Part shown: positions 1-8,750 of the stretch, piece by piece
Numbering within the stretch: position 1 is the stretch's first letter
Layout: each line of letters opens with the position of its first letter
Assembly (NCBI RefSeq): GCF_016616095.2
Contig: NZ_CP067089.2
Location: 930,001-994,000, forward strand
Origin: Breznakiella homolactica
GTDB lineage: Bacteria; Spirochaetota; Spirochaetia; Treponematales; Breznakiellaceae
Direction: 5' to 3'
Length of the DNA stretch: 64,000 nt
The notes under the pieces: generated by a model
Databases searched by the model: none
What the model was told of the DNA's origin: nothing
What the model saw: the letters and a program-made list of their open reading frames with translations, nothing else
Position numbers and translations under genes: made by a program

Positions 1-59
1 GCCTTTTTTAAAAACCCCAGGGATTCAAAGGAAGTACGGCCCGGACTTTTATGGAGCAG
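1..59 (-). CDS. truB: tRNA pseudouridine-55 synthase TruB, N-terminal fragment
   Basis: Only the first ~19 codons lie in the window; the gene runs off the left edge. The minus strand reads LLHKSPGRTSFESLGFLKKA, which fits the conserved TruB opening (hydrophobic run, K-P-x-G-x-TSF). TruB makes pseudouridine 55 in the T-loop of tRNAs. It follows rbfA, as in the common nusA-infB-rbfA-truB order. No ATG or GTG is present in this frame after the rbfA stop. A GGAGGG Shine-Dalgarno at about 66-71 sits 6 nt before a CTG at 57-59, so CTG is the most likely start. The identification rests on a short fragment plus position. Confidence 0.66.
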   Translation of the reverse strand, partial: MLHKSPGRTSFESLGFLKK

Positions 60-87
60 GAGATACCCTCCTGAAGTTTCACCGCCG

Positions 88-450
88 TCACTGCCGGTGT
101 TCTTCACTTTCGAGATCCCCCAACTTCTGCACCATGTCAAAACCGGCCTTTATGCTTTCATCTTCGTGGAAACGAAGTTTCGGCGTCTGGCGGGTGTGCA
201 TCTGGCTTCCCAGCTGCGCCTGAATAAAACCCGCGGCGCTTTGAAGCCCCGCGACGCCTTTTTTCAGTCCTTCATCGGATTTATAGCTTGAAACATACAC
301 ATCGGCGTAGCTGAGATCCCGGGATACCTGTACCCGGGTGACCGACAGAAACGGGTCAACCCGGGGATCCTTTATTCTTCCTTCAACAATCAGGGCCCCG
401 ATCTTTTCCTGAATCAGGCGGCCCACCCGTTCCATTCTGTATTCAGACAT
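88..450 (-). CDS. rbfA: 30S ribosome-binding factor RbfA
   Basis: A 120-residue protein, the usual RbfA length, with the single KH-like domain pattern: N-terminal YRMERVGRLIQEKIGALI, then the middle strand DLSYADVYVS and C-terminal TPKLRFHEDES. RbfA binds the 30S subunit and helps mature the 5' end of 16S rRNA, especially at low temperature. It starts right after the infB stop (TAA then ACT ATG) with almost no Shine-Dalgarno, so translation is probably coupled to infB. It lies fourth in the rimP-nusA-infB-rbfA-truB operon. Confidence 0.93.
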   Translation of the reverse strand: MSEYRMERVGRLIQEKIGALIVEGRIKDPRVDPFLSVTRVQVSRDLSYADVYVSSYKSDEGLKKGVAGLQSAAGFIQAQLGSQMHTRQTPKLRFHEDESIKAGFDMVQKLGDLESEEHRQ

Positions 451-452
451 AG

Positions 453-3116
453 TTAACTGAGCTTCCGGGCTACTTCCACAAACTCGAAGACTTCGAACTG
501 GTCATCTACCTGGATATTGTCGAATCCCTCAAGTCCGATACCGCATTCGTACCCTGCGGCAACTTCCCGGGCATCGTCCTTAAACCGTTTGAGGGAGGCG
601 ATCTTTCCGGTATGGATTACAATCCCGTCCCGGATCACGTTGACACTGGCGCTCCGTTTTACGGTTCCGGAAAGCACGTAACAGCCCGCGATGGTACCGA
701 TTTTCGGAACCTTGAAGGTATCCCGGACTTCGACCTGGGCGATTACCTCTTCCTTCGTATCGGGTTTGAGCATCCCTTCCATGGCCTGGGTTATTTCCTC
801 AACGGCCTTGTAGATAACATTGTACTTCCGGATATCCACTTTTTCGGAATCCGCCAGAAGTTTTGCCTTGGGTGTGGGCCGTACGTTGAAGCCGATTATT
901 ATGGCGTTCGAAGCGATGGCGAGGTCCACGTCCCCTTCGTTTATAGCGCCCGGCAGCGCCTGGATAACATTGAGCCGGACTTCCTTGGTGGACAGTTTTT
1001 CCAGGCTGGAACGGAGGGCTTCCACCGATCCCTGGACGTCACCCTTGATGATAACCTTAAGTTCCTGAATTTCCCCGTCACTGATGGTATCAAAGAGATT
1101 ATCCAATGTAATCTTCCTGACATTCTTGGCGTCCTCAAAACGCTTCAGTTCCTGCCGTTTGGCGGAGATACCCCGGGCGGTCCGTTCATCCTCAACCACC
1201 TGGAGGGGATCGCCGGCGTCGGGAATACCTTCAAAGCCGAGAACCTCCACAGGCATTGCCGGAGTGGCTTCTTCGACTTTATCGCCCTTATCGTTGAAGA
1301 GCGCCCGGACTTTACCGGGCCAAACCCCGGCCACAAAGGAATCGCCGATTTTGAGGGTTCCCCTCTCTATTATCACCGTGGCGACAATACCCCTGCCGTG
1401 GTCGATCCGGGATTCAAGGACCTTGCCTTCCGCGGAGCGGTTGTAATTGGCCCTGAGATCCAGCAGCTCAGCCTCCAGAAGAAGGGCATCGATAAGTTTA
1501 TCAATACCTTCCTTTTTTAAGGCCGAAACTTCGACAAACATGGTCTGTCCGCCCCAGTCTTCGGGCATGAGGCCGCGTTCCGACAGCTGGGTTTTTACCT
1601 TGTCGGGGTTTGCCTCGGGTTTATCAATTTTATTGACCGCCACAATGATCGGGACACCGGCTTCCTTGGCGTGGTTGATAGCCTCCACAGTCTGGGGCAT
1701 CACGCCGTCGTCGGCGGCGACCACAAGGATTACAATATCCGTTACCTGGGCGCCCCGGGCGCGCATGCGGGTAAAGGCCTCATGGCCAGGAGTATCCAGG
1801 AACGTAATTTTTCCGTGGGGCGTATCAACCATATACGCGCCGATATGCTGGGTAATACCGCCGAACTCACCGGAAGCCACATCGGCGCTCCGGATCGCGT
1901 CCAGAAGTTTTGTCTTTCCGTGGTCAACGTGGCCCATAACCGTTACTACCGGCGGACGCGGGCTCATGGAGCCTTCCTCATCCGCGGCGGTCTCGATTAC
2001 CGTTTCGTCATAGAGGCTGACGATTTTGACATCCGCCCCGAATTCCGCCGCCAGAATGGTTGCGGTTTCCGCGTCTATCTGCTGGTTAATGGTAACCATC
2101 ATCCCCATGCTCATCAGCTTCTGGATTAAGTCCGAAGCCTTGAGGTTCATTTTGCGGGCCAGTTCCGAAACCGAAATGACTTCCATTATATCAATGGATT
2201 TGGGTACCGGGTTGGCCACATGGGCGGATTTTTTCTTGGTCTGGAGGAGCTTTTCAGCCATTTCCAGTTCTTTATCCCGTTTCTGATATACGGGTTTTTT
2301 AGCCTTAAAGGACTTTTTCGCCGGCCCTTTGCCTTCCCCGATGGGAGGTGCCGAAGGCGCACCGCCGCCGGGACGGCCTGGGCCGCCGGGGCGACCGGGA
2401 CCGCCGGGACGCGGGCCCTGTCCGAAACCGGGCCTGCCGCCGAAGCCGGGGCGTCCGCCGGGACCGCCAGGTCCTCCTGCCGGCCGGGGACCGCCGGGAC
2501 GCGGGCCCTGCCCGAAACCGGGCCTGCCGCCGGGGCCATTGGGACGGAAATTACCGCCGCCGCCGGAATCACCGCCGGGACGGGGGCCAACAGGGCGTCC
2601 GCCCACCCGGCCTGCCGCGCCCGCGGGGCGGCCCGGGAAGGGAGCGCCGGGACGGTCTCTGTTTCCTTCATCCCGGGGCGGCCGGGGGCCTACGGGGCGT
2701 CCGCCTACCCGGCCCGCCGCGGCCGCAGGCCGCTGGGTGTTGGGCAGGGTAGAAACACCGTCGGAAGGTCTGCCGGCGGAAGGAGTCCCCGGAACAGCGT
2801 CAGCGGAGGATGTTTCAGGTTTTGCAGCCGGTGCCGGCTGAGATGCTTTTCCGGAATCATCCGGGAGCTTTGCCTTTGGTTCGGATTCCCCCTGGGCCGC
2901 AACGGCCACAACTTTGGGCTGAGCTTTCTTCGCAGCGGGGGTCGGAGAACTGCCTCCGGCCGGGGGAGCCGCTTTTTTCTTAACCACCACCACCTTACGG
3001 CGTTCTCCTCCCTCGGCAGCGGCTTTCGCACCGCCGTCGGATGAGTCGGATTCAATTTTTGCGTGTTTGATCAGTTCTACCTTTGGTTTCTGGGTGTTAT
3101 CTAATTCCTCAGCCAT
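453..3116 (-). CDS. infB: translation initiation factor IF-2
   Basis: GTPase that brings fMet-tRNA to the 30S subunit and promotes subunit joining. The chosen ATG at 3114-3116 gives 887 residues ([12 protein letters not shown]) and has AGGTGG just upstream; a longer frame would run into nusA. Residues ~1-280 are a low-complexity extension: an Ala/Lys part, then Gly/Pro/Arg repeats such as [14 protein letters not shown]. An IF2_N-like helix region (~300-370) follows. The G domain has GHVDHGKT (~395-402), DTPGHE (~441), NKID (~495) and SALKKE; domains II-IV make up the rest. It lies 10 nt after nusA and 2 nt before rbfA. YlxR and YlxQ, often found between nusA and infB, are absent. Confidence 0.97.
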   Translation of the reverse strand: MAEELDNTQKPKVELIKHAKIESDSSDGGAKAAAEGGERRKVVVVKKKAAPPAGGSSPTPAAKKAQPKVVAVAAQGESEPKAKLPDDSGKASQPAPAAKPETSSADAVPGTPSAGRPSDGVSTLPNTQRPAAAAGRVGGRPVGPRPPRDEGNRDRPGAPFPGRPAGAAGRVGGRPVGPRPGGDSGGGGNFRPNGPGGRPGFGQGPRPGGPRPAGGPGGPGGRPGFGGRPGFGQGPRPGGPGRPGGPGRPGGGAPSAPPIGEGKGPAKKSFKAKKPVYQKRDKELEMAEKLLQTKKKSAHVANPVPKSIDIMEVISVSELARKMNLKASDLIQKLMSMGMMVTINQQIDAETATILAAEFGADVKIVSLYDETVIETAADEEGSMSPRPPVVTVMGHVDHGKTKLLDAIRSADVASGEFGGITQHIGAYMVDTPHGKITFLDTPGHEAFTRMRARGAQVTDIVILVVAADDGVMPQTVEAINHAKEAGVPIIVAVNKIDKPEANPDKVKTQLSERGLMPEDWGGQTMFVEVSALKKEGIDKLIDALLLEAELLDLRANYNRSAEGKVLESRIDHGRGIVATVIIERGTLKIGDSFVAGVWPGKVRALFNDKGDKVEEATPAMPVEVLGFEGIPDAGDPLQVVEDERTARGISAKRQELKRFEDAKNVRKITLDNLFDTISDGEIQELKVIIKGDVQGSVEALRSSLEKLSTKEVRLNVIQALPGAINEGDVDLAIASNAIIIGFNVRPTPKAKLLADSEKVDIRKYNVIYKAVEEITQAMEGMLKPDTKEEVIAQVEVRDTFKVPKIGTIAGCYVLSGTVKRSASVNVIRDGIVIHTGKIASLKRFKDDAREVAAGYECGIGLEGFDNIQVDDQFEVFEFVEVARKLS

Positions 3117-3126
3117 GTTCCACCTT

Positions 3127-4641
3127 TTATTCTTCGTCCTCTTCGTACTCAAAACTCAGACCGATACCGCAATTTGGACAATTACTCATATCCGTCGTTA
3201 TTTTAGCCCCGCATTCGGGACATTCATATTCTTCTGCTTCCCCGGAATCCTCCGGTTCACTGTCCGCCGCAGGCTCGTCGCCGCTTTCTTCTTCATAGAA
3301 ATCGCCGTCCGCGGAATCTTCGGATCCGGAATATTCATCTTCCTCGACGATTTCAACATTTTCTTCTATCAGCTTCTGAAGTTCTTCAAGCTGTTCGGCG
3401 GTAACTCCCTGGAGTCCCGCCAGTTCCTCTTCGGAAAGGGAGAGGTAATCCTCGATGAAATCAATATTGTTCTCCAGAAGCGCTTCGGCCACCGCCTGAT
3501 CCACCCCGGGAAGCTCCGATATACGGGAGATTTCATCCTCATAATCCCCGCTGTCTCCGAACAGTTCCGAAACGGCCCGCCGGGATTCCGCGGCAATATC
3601 CATTTCCGCAAACTGCTCTTCGGTTTTTACGTCAATATTCCAGTCCACCAGGCGGTTGGCCAGACGGACATTGAGTCCCTGTTTTCCGATAGCCAGGGAC
3701 AGCTGCGATTCGTTTACCACCGCCAAGGCCTGATGCTTGGCCTCATCCAGGATTATGACATCCCGGACCTCCGCAGGGGACAGGGAGTTTTTGATAAAAC
3801 GCCGGGGATCGGGATCGTATTTGAGAATATCGATCTTTTCCCCTTCCAGTTCCCTGATAACCGCCTGGATGCGGACGCCCTTGAGTCCTACACAGGCACC
3901 CACGGGATCGACATCTTCCCGGTTGGAATACACCGCAAGTTTGGTCCGGTAGCCGGGCTCCCGGACTATTTTGTGGATTTCCACAGTCTTATCGTAAACC
4001 TCTGGAACCTCAAGCTCAAAAATAGCCCGGACAAAATCCGTATGGGTCCTGGAAAGGACCACCTGAAGCCCCGCGGGGGTCTTATTTACTTCCGTGATAA
4101 GAGCCTTGATCCGGTCATTGACATGGTATACTTCCCGGGGGCTCTGGAACTTCTTCGGAAGAATACCTTCGACCTTGCCCAGATCCACGTAAATGGTACC
4201 GTTCCGCTCCCGCTGGTAATACCCGATAATGATTTCGCCGACCTTGTCCTTGTACTCCGAATACAGGCTGTCCTTCTGGATCTCCCGTATCGACTGGTGG
4301 GCGGTCTGTTTCGCGCTCTGCACCGAAATCCGGTCAAACTCCTTGGGATCAACTTCGATCAGGAGTTCATCACCCATTTCCGCTTCGGGATTCAGTTCCC
4401 GGGCGTCCTCAAGGTCGATCTCAGAGACAGGATCATAGACCCCGTCGACAATCATTTTTTTTGCATAAATAGAAACTTCCCGGTTGTCATCGCTGAACCG
4501 GACAATTGCATTTTCCGCATTCCCGAACCGGCGTTTGTATGCCGCCAGAAGGGTATTTTCAATGGTTCTGAGGACGAGCTCCTCGGACATACCGCGATCC
4601 TGAATCAGCTGGCGGATTGCCTCCGACATATCCGTTGCCAT
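3127..4641 (-). CDS. nusA: transcription elongation/termination factor NusA with C-terminal zinc ribbon
   Basis: 504 residues. The order is an N-terminal RNA-polymerase-binding domain (1-125), S1 domain (~130-200, GTIYVDLGKVEGILPKKF), KH1 (~230-275, DPVGACVGLKGVRIQAVI), KH2 (~300-345, AIGKQGLNVRLANRL), a helix-hairpin-helix-like segment (~370-425), an acidic linker and a zinc ribbon. The ribbon uses C474, C477, C488 and C491 (CPECG and CPNCG). NusA binds RNA polymerase and nascent RNA and modulates pausing, termination and antitermination. The zinc ribbon is not part of the standard NusA layout I know. The ATG overlaps the rimP stop (ATGA), so the two are translationally coupled. Confidence 0.96.
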   Translation of the reverse strand: MATDMSEAIRQLIQDRGMSEELVLRTIENTLLAAYKRRFGNAENAIVRFSDDNREVSIYAKKMIVDGVYDPVSEIDLEDARELNPEAEMGDELLIEVDPKEFDRISVQSAKQTAHQSIREIQKDSLYSEYKDKVGEIIIGYYQRERNGTIYVDLGKVEGILPKKFQSPREVYHVNDRIKALITEVNKTPAGLQVVLSRTHTDFVRAIFELEVPEVYDKTVEIHKIVREPGYRTKLAVYSNREDVDPVGACVGLKGVRIQAVIRELEGEKIDILKYDPDPRRFIKNSLSPAEVRDVIILDEAKHQALAVVNESQLSLAIGKQGLNVRLANRLVDWNIDVKTEEQFAEMDIAAESRRAVSELFGDSGDYEDEISRISELPGVDQAVAEALLENNIDFIEDYLSLSEEELAGLQGVTAEQLEELQKLIEENVEIVEEDEYSGSEDSADGDFYEEESGDEPAADSEPEDSGEAEEYECPECGAKITTDMSNCPNCGIGLSFEYEEDEE

Positions 4642-5105
4642 CAGCCTTCACCCTCCTGGGAATAATCCAACTTCGCTTTTGCGATTATATCATAATTCAA
4701 TTTCACCTCTCCATCTCCCCTTTTTAGAATGAGATGTGTTGTATCCGCGGATATGAGAATTCCCGCGGACCAATCCGAAATATCGGTACGGTAGCATTTA
4801 ATGCCCCGTCCTATATAATACTGAAACTCCGAAGCGTCCTTAATTACCCGGTCGATCCCCGGGGACGAAACCTCGATATAAAGATCCTGTCCGGGAAAAG
4901 CAAGCTCAAGCCTCGGTGTAACGCTGTGATGAACCCGCGAGCAGTCGTCCACTCCGATGGCGGTGTTTTTATACACAATCAGCCGGATGTGGATACTCCC
5001 TTTCTGCCGGGACACGGAACAATCCACCAGGGACATCCCCAGGCCCTTAACCACCGGTTCCAGGGAATCAAACACAGGATCAGACCCTTTGGGCGTATAC
5101 TGCAC
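4641..5105 (-). CDS. rimP: ribosome maturation factor RimP
   Basis: 154 residues, normal for RimP. It has the N-terminal alpha/beta domain with the typical GMSLVDCSVSRQKGSIHIRL pattern, the DDCSRVHHSV segment, and LYIEVSSPGIDR, the family's 'EVSSPG-(L/I)-(D/E)-R' signature. RimP is needed for 30S assembly. The start is GTG at 5103-5105, preceded by AAGGTGG at a 4-nt spacing. It is first in the rimP-nusA-infB-rbfA-truB operon; the promoter is at 5203-5231 and a terminator-like hairpin lies in the leader. Confidence 0.95.
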   Translation of the reverse strand: MQYTPKGSDPVFDSLEPVVKGLGMSLVDCSVSRQKGSIHIRLIVYKNTAIGVDDCSRVHHSVTPRLELAFPGQDLYIEVSSPGIDRVIKDASEFQYYIGRGIKCYRTDISDWSAGILISADTTHLILKRGDGEVKLNYDIIAKAKLDYSQEGEG

Positions 5106-5141
5106 GGAACCACCTTAGCGTTCTTTTTTACTTTTTCCCAT

Positions 5142-5167
5142 AAAAAAAAGAGCCGTTCGAGCGACCC
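5142..5167 (-). terminator. terminator-like hairpin in the rimP leader (possible attenuator)
   Basis: On the minus strand GGGTCG, a CTCGAA loop and CGGCTC form a 6-bp stem (two G-U pairs), followed at once by eight T residues (A-run at 5142-5149). It lies about 30 nt downstream of the predicted transcription start and 37 nt before the rimP GTG. No gene ends just upstream, so it sits within the leader of the rimP operon. This is consistent with attenuation, but pairing alone does not prove regulation. Confidence 0.6.
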
Positions 5168-5202
5168 TTTTTACATTATGAGAATCTTCGATTGTATGAT
5201 TA

Positions 5203-5231
5203 ACAGTATCCCGAGATATGTTTTTTGTCAA
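5203..5231 (-). promoter_or_regulatory. sigma-70-type promoter of the rimP-nusA-infB operon
   Basis: Minus strand: a perfect TTGACA (5226-5231), a 17-nt spacer, then TACTGT (5203-5208). The -10 box is only a partial match but keeps the important TA and final T. Transcription would start near 5196, leaving a leader of about 90 nt that holds the terminator-like hairpin. Confidence 0.62.
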
Positions 5232-5557
5232 GTAAGCCCGGGGCCGGACAATAAATTCGGCATAAAAACCCATATTCCGCCTGAACCATCCCGCCACGGG
5301 AAACCCAGGATGGATAAAAGTACTTTTTCCATTACGGCTTCTCCGGCGTGGCGGACGGTTAAGGAAAACACTTGCCTGCCATGAGATAATTTCACAAATA
5401 GAACAAAAAAAACATTTTTCGAGAATAATGATTTTTTTAAGAATTAAAATAAAGTCATAGTTTTGCGGATTATAAACTTCTGGATCCGAATAATACCGGA
5501 AAACAGGATTTTCCCGCCGGCACTCTTAATATTCTTTCATTTAATTAATAAAAGTGT
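5232..5557. other. intergenic region between divergent rimP and ABC transporter operons
   Basis: About 325 bases with no supportable gene. The right half (~5390-5555) is distinctly AT-rich. A small inverted repeat, GGAAAA/TTTTCC, occurs around 5499-5516 and could be an operator or chance. Small frames here read across the rimP promoter and have no Shine-Dalgarno or recognisable product. Confidence 0.6.
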
Positions 5558-5587
5558 TTGACAAATGCCGGCAAGTAACCCTAAGAT
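5558..5587 (+). promoter_or_regulatory. sigma-70-type promoter of the sugar ABC operon
   Basis: TTGACA at 5558-5563, an 18-nt spacer, then TAAGAT at 5582-5587. The predicted start is near 5594, about 27 nt before the first permease ATG. A GC-rich spacer (GCCGGC) follows an AT-rich upstream stretch. Confidence 0.6.
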
Positions 5588-5620
5588 TTTTTCTATTGTA
5601 GCAGCTGGGGGTATGATGGA

Positions 5621-6508
5621 ATGAAGATCCGGCGTAAGTACACCAATTGGATTTGGGGGTTTGTTTTTATTGCCCCTACTGTAATAGGACTGTATGTTTT
5701 TTTTCTGTATCCCATGGTCAACTCAATCTATATTTCCCTGACCAAGTGGAACCATCTGACCAAACCGGAGTTTATCGGTTTTGAGAATTACCGGAGGCTG
5801 TTTTCGGATCCGACGATACTCAGGGAATTTTTCAACACCTTCTTTTTTGTCTTTACCATGGTTCCCCTGATCATTATCGTGTCCCTGCTGCTGGCCAATA
5901 CCCTGAACCGGCGGACAAATCTGACCGGTTTTTTCCGGACCGTATTTTTCCTCCCCTATGTGCTGCTCCCGGTGGTCACCGCCCAGGTCTGGATGATCAT
6001 GTTTAACTCCCGCTACGGACTCATAAACACCATACTGGGTATTTTCGACCTTCCCCAGCCGGTTTGGATGTCCGACCAGTGGCTTGTCCGGATGATTATT
6101 GTTCTGGTCGGACTCTGGGCGAATGTGGGGTACTACGCTGTTATCATCCTGGCGGGACTCCAGAATATTGCCGATCAGTATTACGAGGCGGCTGAGCTTG
6201 AAGGCGCCACACCCCGGCAGAAATTCTTCCGCATCACCATACCGCTGGTGACACCCCAGCTGTTTTTCGCCGCCATCATCGCCATGATTACCATCTTCAA
6301 AATGTTTGACTACATCTTTATTTTCGGGAAGAGCAATGACTTTGTCAGGGAATCCATCCGTACCATGGCTTACGGCATTTATGAACGGGGATTCACCTAC
6401 CTGGAAATGGGATATGCCTCGGCGGAAGCCATGATATTGTGCGTGATTGTTCTGGCTATCACGATTATCCAGAACATTGGTCAGAAAAAATGGGTTCATT
6501 ACAGTTGA
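5621..6508 (+). CDS. carbohydrate ABC transporter permease (MalF/UgpA type)
   Basis: 295 residues with six predicted membrane helices; the first is about residues 10-32 (WIWGFVFIAPTVIGLYVFFL). The cytoplasmic EAA loop reads EAAELEGATPRQKFFRITIP near residue 195, where the ATPase docks. It should import a sugar or glycerol-phosphate-like solute together with the next two genes. The ATG at 5621 has GGGGG about nine nt upstream. It is first in the operon. No ATPase gene is nearby, so a shared MsmK/UgpC-type ATPase elsewhere is inferred. The substrate cannot be read from the sequence. Confidence 0.92.
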   Translation: MKIRRKYTNWIWGFVFIAPTVIGLYVFFLYPMVNSIYISLTKWNHLTKPEFIGFENYRRLFSDPTILREFFNTFFFVFTMVPLIIIVSLLLANTLNRRTNLTGFFRTVFFLPYVLLPVVTAQVWMIMFNSRYGLINTILGIFDLPQPVWMSDQWLVRMIIVLVGLWANVGYYAVIILAGLQNIADQYYEAAELEGATPRQKFFRITIPLVTPQLFFAAIIAMITIFKMFDYIFIFGKSNDFVRESIRTMAYGIYERGFTYLEMGYASAEAMILCVIVLAITIIQNIGQKKWVHYS

Positions 6509-6516
6509 GGGGCACC

Positions 6517-7341
6517 ATGAAACAGCAGATAGGCCCGAAATTAGGTATTTTCTTTTTCTTCATCCTGGCGGTGATCTGGCTTGTCCCCTTCATGTGGATT
6601 TTCCTTTCATCCTTTAAAACCTACGCGGAAACCGTAACCCTGCCCATCCGTTTCCTGCCCGGCAGCTTCCTGAATTTTGACAATTACAAAGAGCTTCTGG
6701 GTACGCTGAACTTCGGGGCGTACTATAAAAACAACATCATCAATACCATTGGTATTCTGGTGCCCCAGCTGTTTTTCTCATCCCTGGCGGCGTATGCCTT
6801 TGCAAGAATAGATTTCCCCTTCAAGAATATTATCTTTACCTCACTTCTGGTGGCGCTGATGATTCCGATCCAGATGATTCTCATGCCCCGCTACAACCTG
6901 ATGATCAAATTCGGCTGGTTCAACACGTACCTGGCAGTCATTATTCCCAGTATCCCCAGCGTAACCACGACTTTCTTTGTACGCCAGCAGATTATGGGGC
7001 TGCCGAAATCCCTGGATGAATCGGCCATTATAGACGGGGCCAATCATTTCCGCATTTTCTGGTCCATCATTATGCCCCTCTGCAAAAGCGCGCTGCTCGC
7101 CACGGGGATACTCTGCCTGGTGTTTGCCTGGAACGATTTCCTGTGGCCGCTGATCGTCATCAACAACCAGGAACGGTTTACCCTTTCCATCGCCGTGGCA
7201 AACCTCCAGGGACAGCACCTGACCAAGGAAAACCTGATCATGGCGGCGGCGCTGCTCGTCTCCACGCCGGTGATTATCGTATTTCTTTTTACCCAGCGGT
7301 ATTTTATCAGCGGGATTGCCCTTTCCGGGATCAAGGAATAA
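6517..7341 (+). CDS. carbohydrate ABC transporter permease (MalG/UgpE type)
   Basis: 274 residues, six predicted helices, typical of MalG-family inner-membrane permeases. The EAA-like loop is DESAIIDGANHFRIFWSIIM, and the C-terminus YFISGIALSGIKE is characteristic of the family. The start at 6517 follows GAGGGG and begins MKQQIGPKLG just before the first helix; the longer in-frame extension would overlap the first permease and lacks a Shine-Dalgarno. It forms a heterodimer with the product of 5621-6508. Confidence 0.93.
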   Translation: MKQQIGPKLGIFFFFILAVIWLVPFMWIFLSSFKTYAETVTLPIRFLPGSFLNFDNYKELLGTLNFGAYYKNNIINTIGILVPQLFFSSLAAYAFARIDFPFKNIIFTSLLVALMIPIQMILMPRYNLMIKFGWFNTYLAVIIPSIPSVTTTFFVRQQIMGLPKSLDESAIIDGANHFRIFWSIIMPLCKSALLATGILCLVFAWNDFLWPLIVINNQERFTLSIAVANLQGQHLTKENLIMAAALLVSTPVIIVFLFTQRYFISGIALSGIKE

Positions 7342-7389
7342 TTCCCCAAACATACGCCCCATGGGGGATAAAAATAACAGGAGGCTATA

Positions 7390-8637
7390 ATGGTCCAGAG
7401 AAAATTTGCAGCGGTTCTTCTTCTTCTGACAGTTTTTGCCGGTGTCTTTGTGTTCGCCGGCGGCGGTCAGGATGGCGGAGCGAAGGTTATCAATTTCTGG
7501 TACTGGGACCAGAATGGGATGGAAGTGTACAAGCAGCTCATTTCAGAATTTGAAAGCCAGAACCCGGGGATTAAAATCAATCCCGTGGTCACCCCCTGGG
7601 CCGATTACTGGACGAAACTCCAGACCGCGCTTCCCACCGGTACCGGACCGGATGTTTTCTGGCTCAACCACCCGAACGCGGTTTCCTATCTCCCCACCGG
7701 CCTGGTGATGGACCTGGAATCCGCCGCCAATGATATTCATTTTGAGAATTTCGCCAGGAATTTTTATGAGCCCTTTATGTACCAGGGCAAACGGTACGGG
7801 GTACCGATTTTTTATGACGCCACGGTTCTGTATTACAACAAGGCTCTCTTTGATAAAGCCGGCGTGGCGTATCCTACCGGGGACTGGACCTGGGATGATT
7901 TTTACGATGCCGCCCGGCGGCTTACGATCAAACAGGGGAACAGGACTATCCAGTACGGTGTGGTCATTGATATCAGCTCCCAGAGCGGATACTCAAATTT
8001 TGTGCTTCAGAACGGCGGACGTATCTTCAGCGACGACCGGATGAAGTGTATCATTAATTCCCCCGAATCCATTGAAGCGATCCAGCGGCAGCTTGACGTA
8101 ATCCACAAGAACGGCTGGGCCCCGACAATCCAGGAAATGCAGGAAACCACCAAGGCAACCCTGTTCCAGTCCGGCACCGCCGCCATGATCACCCACCATT
8201 CGGGGATCGTAAAGCAATACGCGGAAATCCTGGGCAAGGACCTCAACGTGGCGCCCCTGCCCAGGCAGAAACAGCGGGCCAGTATTTACCACAACATCGC
8301 CTATGTCGGTTCAGCAAAAACCAAGTATCCCGAAGAGGTCAGGAAATTCCTGGCATTCCTCGCCACTAAGCGGCATGCCGAAGTTCTGTCAAACGTATGG
8401 GCTCCCTGCTACAACGGAACCACCGAATTGTTCTACGCGGTATACGACTGGATGGATACCCATTATATCAGCGAAGCCATTGAGTACGGTTATCCCCTTC
8501 CCATCGCGGGCAGGAACGCGGGACCCATCTATACCATGATGGATAAGGAGATGAGTAAAATCTATACGGGTACCCAGGTTACATCCGAAGTTCTCGGCAA
8601 TTTTGAGAAGATTATAAACGCTGAAATAGCTAAGTAG
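7390..8637 (+). CDS. extracellular sugar-binding protein of the ABC transporter
   Basis: 415 residues, family 1 solute-binding protein. It has an N-terminal signal peptide (AAVLLLLTVFAGVFVFA) and then INFWYWDQNG, a typical first strand. Later segments such as TALPTGTGPDVFWLNHP and VPIFYDATVLYYNKALFDKA match sugar-binding proteins closely. No lipobox cysteine follows the signal, so it is probably cleaved by signal peptidase I and soluble in the periplasm, unlike many spirochaete binding lipoproteins. AGGAGG precedes the ATG. The order permease-permease-binding protein is less common than binding protein first. Confidence 0.92.
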   Translation: MVQRKFAAVLLLLTVFAGVFVFAGGGQDGGAKVINFWYWDQNGMEVYKQLISEFESQNPGIKINPVVTPWADYWTKLQTALPTGTGPDVFWLNHPNAVSYLPTGLVMDLESAANDIHFENFARNFYEPFMYQGKRYGVPIFYDATVLYYNKALFDKAGVAYPTGDWTWDDFYDAARRLTIKQGNRTIQYGVVIDISSQSGYSNFVLQNGGRIFSDDRMKCIINSPESIEAIQRQLDVIHKNGWAPTIQEMQETTKATLFQSGTAAMITHHSGIVKQYAEILGKDLNVAPLPRQKQRASIYHNIAYVGSAKTKYPEEVRKFLAFLATKRHAEVLSNVWAPCYNGTTELFYAVYDWMDTHYISEAIEYGYPLPIAGRNAGPIYTMMDKEMSKIYTGTQVTSEVLGNFEKIINAEIAK

Positions 8638-8656
8638 CGCCCGGCGGGTAAAAACA

Positions 8657-8688
8657 GGGCACCTCGGCGCGGATGAGCCGGGGTGCCC
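8657..8688 (+). terminator. intercistronic hairpin after the binding-protein gene
   Basis: GGGCACC pairs with GGTGCCC, and an inner CGGC pairs with GCCG. There is no T-run (TCTGTATG follows), so it is more likely an mRNA-stabilising hairpin or leaky terminator that keeps binding-protein mRNA abundant relative to the downstream dehydrogenase. Confidence 0.55.
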
Positions 8689-8750
8689 TCTGTATGTACA
8701 GCGGCGGAAAAACCGGCTGCCCGGCAGCCGGAATATCACAGGAGATTACT

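Noticed and set aside
2329-2841. Long plus-strand frames rich in Gly and Pro opposite infB
   Set aside because: They are the complement of the biased Gly/Pro/Arg codons of IF-2; no start signal and no domain.
5115-5297. 60-residue minus-strand frame upstream of rimP
   Set aside because: It begins upstream of the promoter and crosses the leader hairpin; no Shine-Dalgarno or recognisable product.
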